64,000 nt of DNA from Chitinophagales bacterium. GTDB lineage: Bacteria; Bacteroidota; Bacteroidia; Chitinophagales; UBA8649. The stretch covers positions 124,001 to 188,000 of the forward strand of contig JACJYS010000006.1 of the NCBI GenBank assembly GCA_020635995.1. The letters are read 5' to 3'. Under the pieces are notes generated by a model, which saw only the letters and a list, made by a program, of their open reading frames with translations, had not been told where the DNA came from and searched no databases. Made by a program: the position numbers and the translations under genes. This document shows positions 52,807-61,900 of this stretch, piece by piece. Each line of letters starts with the position of its first letter. Position 1 is the stretch's first letter.

Positions 52807-54144
52807 GTGTTTAAACTGAAGAAACTTACATATAGCTATTTAGATATATTTAAAATAGCTTTCCCTCTAATGATTAGCAATTTTTTTTATACACTTATAT
52901 CTGTTACTGATATAGGTTTTATGAAAGAAATAGGGGTAACTGCACAGGCAGCTATAGGTTATATTTCTTTAATTTACTTGTTCTTTTTTATGACAGGTTT
53001 TAGTTATACCAGAGGAGCACAAATACTTATAGCACAAAAAAATGGACAAAACAAACACCGAGCTATAGGTATTATTTTAGATAATATGTCGGTAGTGCTG
53101 ATAGCAGGAGCATTAATACTTTGGCTTATACTACATTTTGGGGCAGAACAAATTCTCAACTTTGCACTTAATGATACTGACGTTATTCACGATTCATTAG
53201 AATACCTAAGCGTTAGAAAATGGGGATTTTTTGCCAGCTTTTTAGGAAGTGCTTTAATAGCTTATTTTTCGGGAATAGGCAAAACGGCAACACTTGCGGT
53301 AGCTATAGTTACCATGTCTATTAGCAATATATTTTTAAATTGGGTGCTTATTTTTGGTCATTTTGGTATGCCGGCATTGGGTATAAAAGGTGCTGCTTAT
53401 GCTAGTAATATAGCCGAGTTTCTATCGCTACTGATAATGGTAGTAGGTATTTATCTTTTAAAACTAAGAGAAAAAAATCATTTATTTTATTTTACAAAAA
53501 TTAGAAGAAATATTATTCTTCAAATTACTAATTTATCACTGCCTTTAGTTTTGCAAACGCTTATAGGCTTAGCTGCATGGCTTATATTTTTTACTTTAAT
53601 TGAAAAATTAGGGAAAAATGAATTGGCTATTTCTAATAATGTAAAGCAGTTTTATACTTTATTGGGTATTCCTACTTACGCTTTAGCATCAAGCACCAAT
53701 ACCGTAATAGGCAACTTAGTAGGGCAAAGAAAACTAAAAGAAATACTGCCCACAGCATACCGAATTATTATATTAAGTGCCGTTTGCATTGTTATTATTA
53801 CACTGCCAACCATCTTTTTTCCTAAAAAATTCTTACAAATAATTTCTGAGCCGGGTTTAGTAAATGACTCTATAAAACCTTTATATGTAGTATTAATTGC
53901 TTTACAATTTTATAGTTTTTCTACTATTTTGTTTAATTGTATAGCCAGTATAGGTGCCAGCATACACAGTTTAGTTGTAGAAGTAATAACTATTTTATTT
54001 TACTTGGTGTTTATTTACTTTATATTTTACGTTATAGAAACCAACCTAACCATTGCATGGACAAGCGAATGGTTCTACTGGGGTGTTTTAGCCATACTTT
54101 CGTGGCTATATATGCGGTTTTATAAGTGGCAGAAAAAAGTGTAA
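52807..54144 (+). CDS. MATE family efflux transporter
   Basis: The 445-residue inner-membrane protein has about twelve helices in two similar bundles and MATE-type features (IAFPLMISNFFYTLISVTDIGFM; GMPALGIKGAAYASNIAEFLSLL; ITNLSLPLVLQTLIGLAAWLIFF; LGIPTYALASSTNTVIGNLVGQRK). MATE pumps expel drugs or organic cations by Na+ or H+ exchange. The start is a GTG at 52807, since no ATG precedes the first helix. The substrate is not predictable. The nearest genes face away or converge. Confidence 0.92.
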   Translation: MFKLKKLTYSYLDIFKIAFPLMISNFFYTLISVTDIGFMKEIGVTAQAAIGYISLIYLFFFMTGFSYTRGAQILIAQKNGQNKHRAIGIILDNMSVVLIAGALILWLILHFGAEQILNFALNDTDVIHDSLEYLSVRKWGFFASFLGSALIAYFSGIGKTATLAVAIVTMSISNIFLNWVLIFGHFGMPALGIKGAAYASNIAEFLSLLIMVVGIYLLKLREKNHLFYFTKIRRNIILQITNLSLPLVLQTLIGLAAWLIFFTLIEKLGKNELAISNNVKQFYTLLGIPTYALASSTNTVIGNLVGQRKLKEILPTAYRIIILSAVCIVIITLPTIFFPKKFLQIISEPGLVNDSIKPLYVVLIALQFYSFSTILFNCIASIGASIHSLVVEVITILFYLVFIYFIFYVIETNLTIAWTSEWFYWGVLAILSWLYMRFYKWQKKV

Positions 54145-54221
54145 CACCTTTTTTTTATTTAGCAAATGACAAAAATATTTGAGTTAGATTAATCTATTGG
54201 AGTCAAATGTAGGTTCATCGT

Positions 54222-55205
54222 CTATTTCTCGTTCATTAATTCTGCAAATGTTTGAATGGTATAAAGTTTATCTTTTACATCATAAATAGGAGAAGTAATA
54301 ATTACTTCATCAATATCAAAATGACGAATAAATTCAGTTATTTCACTTTTTACAGATGCCGCTGTTCCAATGAAAGAGCAAGCTGTCATTTGTTTTACAT
54401 GGGCTTTCTCTTGTGGAGACCAAATTCCCTCCATTGTAGGAATAGGAGCTTGTAGATACCCTCTTTTGCTTCTAATCATTCCTAAAAACATCTGATAAAA
54501 CGATGTGGCAATTTGTTCTGCTTTATTTTGCGTTTCGGCAATAATAACATTCACACAAGCCATTTTGTATGGTTTGTTTATTTTTTTGTTAAAGTTTGAA
54601 GTATAAATATCAAAGGCTGCTTGCATTTGAGCCGGAGCAAAATGGCTGGCAAAAGCATAAGGCAATCCCATTGAAGAAGCCAAAAATGCAGAGTCGGTGC
54701 TGGAACCTAAAATCCAAATAGGCACATCAACTCCTTCTCCCGGAAAAGCTCTTACCTGTGCATTTTCATTATTGTTTGAAAAGTATTGTTGCAATTTAGA
54801 TACATTTTCAGGGAAATTTCTTGCATTTTGAAAAAAGTTTGGGTTAAGTGCCGCAGCAGTCAGTTGGTCTGTTCCAGGAGCTCTTCCCAATCCCAAATCA
54901 ATTCTATTAGGAAAGAGGGAAGCCAATGTTCCAAAATGTTCTGCAATAACGAGTGGAGAGTGGTTGGGAAGCATTATTCCTCCCGAGCCAACTCTTATAT
55001 TTGTTGTTTTTGCCACAATATGCCCAATCAAAACAGAAGTAGCCGAACTGGCAACGCTTTTCATATTATGATGCTCAGCAAACCAATATCTTGTGTATTG
55101 CATTTTATCTGCTAATTGTGCTGTTTTTACAGAATTTTCTAATGTTTGCGTAATGGAAAGTCCCTCGCTAACAATTGCTAAATCTAAAAAGGAATAAGGA
55201 ATCAT
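54222..55205 (-). CDS. Luciferase-like flavin monooxygenase (LLM class)
   Basis: The 327-residue protein is a TIM-barrel flavin oxidoreductase of the bacterial luciferase family: FLDLAIVSEGLS, YTRYWFAEHHNMKSVASSAT, IRVGSGGIMLPNHSPLVIAEHFGTLA, FPNRIDLGLGRAPGTD and a final DEVIITSPIYD. It probably uses reduced flavin and oxygen on an unknown organic substrate. It resembles MsnO8-type LLM proteins. It stands alone between convergent or divergent single genes. Confidence 0.92.
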   Translation of the reverse strand: MIPYSFLDLAIVSEGLSITQTLENSVKTAQLADKMQYTRYWFAEHHNMKSVASSATSVLIGHIVAKTTNIRVGSGGIMLPNHSPLVIAEHFGTLASLFPNRIDLGLGRAPGTDQLTAAALNPNFFQNARNFPENVSKLQQYFSNNNENAQVRAFPGEGVDVPIWILGSSTDSAFLASSMGLPYAFASHFAPAQMQAAFDIYTSNFNKKINKPYKMACVNVIIAETQNKAEQIATSFYQMFLGMIRSKRGYLQAPIPTMEGIWSPQEKAHVKQMTACSFIGTAASVKSEITEFIRHFDIDEVIITSPIYDVKDKLYTIQTFAELMNEK

Positions 55206-55386
55206 CTGTATATTATTTTAGGGCAAATAAAGGTAATAGATTATTGGTTGCTTAGAAGAATTCTAAATGTTAAACAAATAAAAAAACTAAGTAATAATTA
55301 CACCCGAAATAAAAGGAATTATTATTAGCAAATACTTATCATAACTTTACACTTTATTAAAGTATATAGCACATATATAAACTAAT

Positions 55387-56238
55387 ATGGCCAAAAATAA
55401 AATACTATTAGCAGGGGCAACAGGATACTTAGGACAATACGTAACTCAAGAATTGATAAATGAAGGTTATGAAACAAAAATAATAGTTAGAAACAAGAGT
55501 AAAATAAAAATAAAAGCTCCAAATTTTGAAATAATTGAGGCTCAAGTAACAAAACCCAAAACACTGAAAAACGTTTGTAAAAATATTGATGTAGTAATTA
55601 GCACTGTTGGCATTACAAGGCAAAAAGACGGCTTAACGTATATGGATGTTGACTATCAAGCTAATGTAAATTTAATAAATGAAGCAAAGAAAAGTGGCGT
55701 TAAAAAATTCATTTACATATCTGTTTTAAACGGAGAAAAACTTAGACATTTAAAAATTTGTGAAGCAAAAGAAAAATTAGGAGATTACTTAAAAGCTTCA
55801 GGCTTAGATTATTGCATTGTTCGTCCTAATGGTTTTTTCTCAGATATGGGTGATTTTTTAAAAATGGCAAAAGGAGGAAAAGTTTATCTTTTTGGAGATG
55901 GAAAACTAAAATTAAATCCCATTCACGGAAAAGACTTAGCCAAAGAAGTAGTCAAAACAATAAATGAAAGGAAAAAAGAATTTAACATAGGTGGTCCTAA
56001 CTTACTTTCGCAAAATGAGATAGCTAAATTAGCCTTAAAAGCATACGGAAAGCCTATTAAAATAGTACATCTACACGATTGGGTAAGAAAATTTGCACTG
56101 TGGACGATTAGAACTTTTACCAATTCAAAAACCTATGGTCCTATTGAGTTTTTTATGACAACAATGGTAATGAATATGGAAGCACCCTTATATGGAAAAG
56201 AAAAATTAGAAGACTTTTTTAATAGTGAGGCAAAATAA
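55387..56238 (+). CDS. NAD(P)-binding SDR (atypical, NmrA-like)
   Basis: The 283-residue Rossmann protein begins ILLAGATGYLGQYV, has CEAKEKLGDYLKASGLDYCIVRPNGFFSDMG (split over the active-site region), and GDGKLKLNPIHGKDLAKEVV. This is the atypical SDR type 5/NmrA group that includes NADH-ubiquinone-like assembly and isomerase-like proteins. The usual YxxxK is not obvious, so it may act as a cofactor sensor or reductase on an unidentified substrate. A hairpin follows its stop. Confidence 0.85.
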   Translation: MAKNKILLAGATGYLGQYVTQELINEGYETKIIVRNKSKIKIKAPNFEIIEAQVTKPKTLKNVCKNIDVVISTVGITRQKDGLTYMDVDYQANVNLINEAKKSGVKKFIYISVLNGEKLRHLKICEAKEKLGDYLKASGLDYCIVRPNGFFSDMGDFLKMAKGGKVYLFGDGKLKLNPIHGKDLAKEVVKTINERKKEFNIGGPNLLSQNEIAKLALKAYGKPIKIVHLHDWVRKFALWTIRTFTNSKTYGPIEFFMTTMVMNMEAPLYGKEKLEDFFNSEAK

Positions 56239-56249
56239 TATTCTTCATA

Positions 56250-56288
56250 ATTATTCGTGCTACCCCCTCGGAGTGGAGCACGAATAAT
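56250..56288. terminator. Bidirectional hairpin between SDR and Uma2-type genes
   Basis: ATTATTCGTGCT (56250-56261) pairs perfectly with AGCACGAATAAT (56277-56288). It lies between convergent genes at 55387 and 56310 and can terminate both, though the T-tracts are weak. Confidence 0.6.
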
Positions 56289-56309
56289 CAAAATTTATAT
56301 CTACAACTA

Positions 56310-56915
56310 TTAATCTTCTTCCTTAAAAATATCTTTTAAGTCAAATTTTAAATCAGGAAAAATGGTGCTCTCAGCAGTTTCCTCTACGGTGTAGGGTTTT
56401 TTTCCTTTATACACTCCACTTTTTAAAACATATACATAAACTAATTGGTGTGTATAATCAACTACCCAATATTCTCGCACACCATTTTCTTCATACAAAT
56501 CATATTTGTATTTCATTTCTTTTATTGAATTTCCCGGAGATAATATTTCCACTATCAAATCGGGTGCACCTATACAGCCTCTGTCATCTAATTTTTCTTT
56601 ATTGCATATTACACACAAATCTGGCTGAAAAACTGTGGTAATATCTTCATCTTTTTTAGATTTTTCCTTTTTATCTACCAAACGAACATCAAAAGGAGCA
56701 TTGTACAATTCACAATCATGTCCACCAAAATATTTCATCATAATAAACTGCATATCTCTTGAAATACGCTGATGAATACGGGCAGGAGCAGGACTCATTT
56801 TAAATAATCGTCCTTTTATTAACTCTATGCGTTCTTTAACTTTCCATGTTAAATACTCGGCATAGTTAAATTCTTTTCCATAAATTTCAATAGGCTCGTT
56901 CACTTCTTCTTTCAT
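56310..56915 (-). CDS. Uma2 family (DUF820) putative endonuclease
   Basis: The 201-residue protein has the Uma2/DUF820 pattern: ERIELIKGRLFKMSPAPARIHQRISRDMQ, FDVRLVDKK, FQPDLCVICN, APDLIVEILSPGNS, YDLYEENGVREYWVVDYTHQLVYVYVL. The PD-(D/E)xK-like fold suggests a nuclease, and Glu in VEILSP with the neighbouring aspartates would form the metal site, but no activity is proven. Such genes are common and mobile in bacterial genomes. There is no partner gene beside it. Confidence 0.85.
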   Translation of the reverse strand: MKEEVNEPIEIYGKEFNYAEYLTWKVKERIELIKGRLFKMSPAPARIHQRISRDMQFIMMKYFGGHDCELYNAPFDVRLVDKKEKSKKDEDITTVFQPDLCVICNKEKLDDRGCIGAPDLIVEILSPGNSIKEMKYKYDLYEENGVREYWVVDYTHQLVYVYVLKSGVYKGKKPYTVEETAESTIFPDLKFDLKDIFKEED

Positions 56916-56993
56916 AGGTATAAAGTTACATAAAAAAATTAATACGGCATAAATTATACCGTTTAGAAAGTACTAATTTTCTACTAATTTTTA

Positions 56994-57024
56994 AAGTTCG
57001 GAACTCTTAAAGAGTTCCGAACTT
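56994..57024. repeat. Perfect palindrome with 15-bp arms
   Basis: AAGTTCGGAACTCTT (56994-57008) is followed, after one A, by its reverse complement. No T-tract follows, so it is more likely a repeat or protein-binding palindrome than a terminator. It lies in the gap between the Uma2-type gene and the AcpH-like gene. Confidence 0.6.
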
Positions 57025-57112
57025 ATTATAACTGCTAAAAAGCTTCTGCCAATGGCAGATGTACTAAATTTTCTAAAGTTCTTCAAATTATAGTATTTTA
57101 GCTTCTCAAACT

Positions 57113-57766
57113 ATGAATTTTATTGCTCATTACGCTGTTTCTCAGCATCAAGAAAATCCTTTATTTATTTTTGGTTGCCTTTTACCCGATTTATACAGAG
57201 GTTTCACTAAAGATTATCATAAGTTTACAAAGTTTAGCGAGCCCAATAATAACTTAATTTTTGAAGGTATTAAATTCCATATTGCTACCGATAAAGTATT
57301 TCATAACCATCCTTTTTTTATAGCCGAAAATAAAAGATTATCTAAAGAAATACACCAAAACAACTTAGCTCATAAATATTCGTATATTATTTCTCATGTA
57401 TTGTTTGAATTATTGTTAGACCAATATTTACTTACCAAAAACCCTACAATTCATACTCATTTCTATGCTACCTTAAACCACATAGATAACGCTATACTTA
57501 CCCAAAAACTCTTATTTTTTTATGATAATGACACCACAAATAAAATAATTCGTATTTTTAAGAGTTTTAAGACCGAAGAATATGCTCAATTTTTAGCTGA
57601 TGCAAAAGGTATTGTTTCATCTTTGCATCATATTTTAGGTACTAAATTTGATATAAATTTTGATACCCATAAATGGAAATCTTTTGTTGAACAAAATATG
57701 GAAAAGTATAATTCTTCTTTTGAAAACTTTTTAAACGAAATAAAACTAAAGCTTAACAATGCTTAA
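57113..57766 (+). CDS. AcpH-like (ACP phosphodiesterase family) protein
   Basis: The 217-residue protein starts MNFIAHYAVSQHQ and continues FGCLLPDLYRGF, GIKFHIATDKVFHNHPFF and HKYSYIISHVLFELLLDQYL. These show the metal-binding His/Asp pattern of acyl-carrier-protein phosphodiesterases (DUF479/HD-like). The true substrate cannot be told, and the degenerate motif may mean a different role. Its end overlaps the start of the porV2-like gene by 8 bp, so it is co-translated with the type IX module. Confidence 0.72.
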   Translation: MNFIAHYAVSQHQENPLFIFGCLLPDLYRGFTKDYHKFTKFSEPNNNLIFEGIKFHIATDKVFHNHPFFIAENKRLSKEIHQNNLAHKYSYIISHVLFELLLDQYLLTKNPTIHTHFYATLNHIDNAILTQKLLFFYDNDTTNKIIRIFKSFKTEEYAQFLADAKGIVSSLHHILGTKFDINFDTHKWKSFVEQNMEKYNSSFENFLNEIKLKLNNA

Positions 57767-58898
57767 AAAAATATTATTTTTTATTGCTATTATTAGTGTA
57801 CTACAAACACAAGCACAAAAAAAGAGGAAATATTCCAATGAGTTTTTAAACCTTGGAATGGGTGCTGCCGGCATGGGCATGGCTAATAGTCGGGTGGCAG
57901 GTACTGAAGATTTATATGGCATGTACTACAACCCCGCAGGAATGGCACACATAAAAGATGCTTTTCAACTGGGCTATATGCACAGCGAGTATTTTGCAGG
58001 CATAGCCAAAATGGACTACGTAGGCTTAGCTGTTCCCATAGAAAGCGGAAAACGCAGTTTAGGACTTACTTTTTACCGCTTTGGTATTGATGATATTCCC
58101 AACACTTTATTTTTATTTGATGCCGATGGCACTCCAAACTACGATAATATAAGCAGTTTTTCCGTAGGCGAATATGCTGTTTTCCTTTCGTATGCCCAAC
58201 AATTAAAAGCTAAAGGACTTTCGGTAGGTGGCAATGTGAAAATTATACACAAAAAAGTGGGTCCTTTTGCCACCGCATGGGGTTTTGGTTTAGATGCAGG
58301 TTTGCAATACCGAAAAAATGGCTGGCGTTTTGGCTTTATGGCTCGCGATATTACCAGCACTTACAATGCTTGGTCTTTTAGTTTTACACAAGAGGAAGCT
58401 GATGTACTTCAAGCTACAGGAAATTTAGTACCTGAAAACTCTTTAGAACTTACCATGCCTATGTTTATTACGGGTTTTGCTTATAGAGCCAGTATAAAAG
58501 ATAAGTTTTTTATAGAGCCCGAATTAAATGTTTGGATAAATACAGACGGACGTAGAAATGTTTTATTCAGAACAGACCCTATGAGTTTTGATGCTACTTT
58601 GGGTTTAGAATTAAACTATTTAAACATAGTTTATGTAAGAACAGGTATAGGAAATTTCCAATGGATTCCTAAAGATAACGACCCTACAAAAGACAAACTT
58701 ACTTTGCAACCAAATATAGGCGTTGGTTTAAATATTAAAGGATTTCATATAGACTATACCTATACTAATTTAGGTAAAGGAACTAACCAAGGTGTATTTT
58801 ACAGCCATGTTATTTCGGCTCATTTTGGCTTGCAAAACTTTAAAAAGAAGAACAAAAAAAATGAGGAAGAACAAATTGAGCAACCTTTAAGCAATTAG
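57759..58898 (+). CDS. porV2: Putative type IX secretion protein PorV2
   Basis: The 379-residue protein has a signal peptide (ending LQTQAQ), the PorV/PorQ-like start FLNLGMGAAGMGMANSRVAG, GMYYNPAGMA, and a beta-barrel pattern to HVISAHFGLQNF, then a basic-acidic tail (KKKNKKNEEEQIEQ). It lacks the PFLRVNPDARTGALGDAG signature of true PorV. It is followed 2 bp later by a PorU-like sortase gene, the usual PorV2-PorU2 arrangement. It probably escorts cargo to PorU2. The first gene of the unit overlaps its start. Confidence 0.83.
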   Translation: MLKKILFFIAIISVLQTQAQKKRKYSNEFLNLGMGAAGMGMANSRVAGTEDLYGMYYNPAGMAHIKDAFQLGYMHSEYFAGIAKMDYVGLAVPIESGKRSLGLTFYRFGIDDIPNTLFLFDADGTPNYDNISSFSVGEYAVFLSYAQQLKAKGLSVGGNVKIIHKKVGPFATAWGFGLDAGLQYRKNGWRFGFMARDITSTYNAWSFSFTQEEADVLQATGNLVPENSLELTMPMFITGFAYRASIKDKFFIEPELNVWINTDGRRNVLFRTDPMSFDATLGLELNYLNIVYVRTGIGNFQWIPKDNDPTKDKLTLQPNIGVGLNIKGFHIDYTYTNLGKGTNQGVFYSHVISAHFGLQNFKKKNKKNEEEQIEQPLSN

Positions 58899-58900
58899 CT

Positions 58901-61900
58901 ATGAGAAAACAACTACTAACTATTTTAAGCATATTTTCTTATTTATTGTCATCTGCTCAAACTTTTGGCAATGAGTGGATTAACTATAATCAAACCTATT
59001 TTACCATAAAAGTAAGTGAAAAAGGCATTCACAGAATTGGGAGTACCGCACTCAATCAATATGGATTAAACTTTATTGACCCAAACAATTTTAAATTATA
59101 CCGCGATGGGCAACAAGTACCCATTTATGTAAATGAAAGTGGAGGAAACACCAACTACATAGAGTTTTATGGCTACCCCAATGATGGAAAATTAGACACT
59201 AAATTATACAGAGATACTGCTTGGCAGATGCACGATAGATACAGCTTATTTACCGATGAAGCTATTTACTATTTAACATGGAACACCAATGCTGGCAATA
59301 GAATACTTCCTGCTTCAAACGATTTAACCAATCTACCACCAAAAGAAACATCATTTAATTATACCAGCCAGCTACTTTTAAACAATGCTTTTAGTAGTGG
59401 AAAAACAGAATATGTGGGCAGTACGGCACTAATTAATTCTATTTTTGATATAGGAGAAGGATACTATCATAGTGCACAGTTTAATAATAGCACTACTACT
59501 CGCTCTTATAGTGTTCCTACTCCAAATGCTGTAGCTGGGAATAATGCCGATTTATATGCCGTAGCCGTTTCTTGGTCGGGTGGTGCACACAGTTTTAATA
59601 TTAAATCTGGAAATAACACATTAGGAACATACCAATTTAATGACTATACAATCACAAAAGCCAATTTAACCATTCCTGCCAGCGAAATAAGTGTCAATAC
59701 CGATGTTACTTTTCAAGCTAATAACACAACTTCCGGCACTAACAGAAACAACGCTGCACTAATTGAAATTAACTACAAAAGAAACTATGATTTTAACGGT
59801 TTAAGCCAATTTGAATTTGAAATAGAAGGAACGGGAGCTAAACAATATTTAGAAATTCAAAATTTTGACGAGCAAAGCACCTACCCTATTTTATACGATT
59901 TAACCAACAAACTTTTAATTACTTCTGTAGATGCTCCGGGAAGTAGCTCACACCGTTTTGCACTGCCTGCTGCTATAGGTAAAAGAAAATTAGTAATAAG
60001 AGCTAACAATAGTGCTAACTATGTAAATGTAGCTACTTTAACACAAATGAATTTTGTAGATTATTCAAGTATTGGCAACCAAGGAGATTATATTATTTTA
60101 ACCTACAATGGTTTTATGAATACCAATACTCTTAACCAATACGTAAGCCATAGACAAAGTATTTTGGGAGGTTCGCACAATGTAGTAAAAGTAGATATTG
60201 AGCAACTATATCATCAATTTGGCTGGGGAATAGATAAACACCCACAAGCTGTGCGTTCTTTTATTAAATATATACAAGCCAACTGGACAATAGAACCTAA
60301 ATATCTATTTATAGTAGGGAAAGGTAGAGAATATGCAGAATTTAGAAATAATGCAAGTGCAAGAGCCGCCTGTTTAGTGCCTACATTCGGAAATCCGGGT
60401 AGTGATGTACTATTAGCTGCCGATACTATGTCTTCTGCTCCCAATATTGCCATAGGGCGTTTGGCGGCAAGACAAGAAAGTGATATTCAAATTTACTTAG
60501 ATAAAATAATAGAATACGACCAGCAATTTTATAACGTAGGCGACCCATACCAAACTGTTGCCAACAAAATTTTTATGAAAAACTTAGTGCATTTAAGTGG
60601 TGGCATAAATGCCCAAGAACAAAGCACATTTAAAAACTACTTGCTCAGTTATGAAAATACAGCAAAAGATACTTTGTGGGGTGTAAAAGTAGAATCAATA
60701 AATAAAAACACCAATGTACCTATTCAAACTTTAGCTTCGCAAAGAATAACCGATAGAATAAACAATGGCGTTTCATTAATTACCTTTTTCGGACACTCTT
60801 ATGCCGGAGGTTTTGATATAAATTTTGACGACCCTGAAAACTACAATAATGAAGGCAAATATCCTGTGGTTTTAGCCAATGGATGTAATGCAGGAATTAT
60901 TCATAACAGTAGTATTAGCTTAAGCGAAAGATTTGTAATACAAGATAACAAAGGTGCTATAGCTTATTTATCTACTACCGATTTATCTGCTTCCGGTTCT
61001 TTAAATATTTATTCAAGTAATTTTTATAAAAATTTGAGCAGAAGCCAATATGCTACTTCTTTAGGCGAAATAGTAAAAGAAACCGTACAAAGTGTAGAAG
61101 ATTGTTGTGGCAGTACAATGAATATGATGGTTTGTCAAGAAATGACTTTGCATGGCGACCCTGCCATACCTTTTAATCAATACAGCGAGCCCGATTATGA
61201 TATAGAGGAACAATATGTTTATTTTACACCTAACAATATAAGCACCTCTTTAGATTCTTTTGAAATAAAATTGGGTGTTTATAATTTAGGAAAAGCCATA
61301 AATGATTCTTTCAATGTAGAAGTTACCAGAATTTATCCGGGTGGCAATCAAGAAGTAAATATTAAAAGATTTAAAGCACCTTACTACTTAGATACACTGT
61401 CATTTAGTTTTCCTGTTAGTGGTCAGTTTTCGGGTTTGGGGCTTAATAAATTTAATATTCATATAGATGTAGATGATGAAATACAGAATGAATTATCTGA
61501 AACCAACAATTATCTTTTAAATCAAGTAGAATTATTCATTGGTTCCGATGAAATTTTCCCTATCTATCCTTATGAATTTGCCATAGTTCCTAATCAAGGC
61601 GTTACTTTAAAAGCAAGTACAGGAAATCCTTTTGAACCCGAAAAATGGTATGTTTACGAAATTGATACAACTGAGTTATTTAATTCACCTATAAAACTAC
61701 AAGAGCGTATTTTTATGGCAGGAGGAGTTGTGCCGTGGACACCGGTTTTAACCATGCAAGATAGTACAGTTTACTATTGGCGTGTGAGCCCAGATAGTAT
61801 AAGCGGAGGAACATACAAATGGAAATACTCCTCATTTATTTATATTCAAGACGAATATCCGGGTTGGAATCAATCGCACTATTATCAGTGGCTTAAAGAC

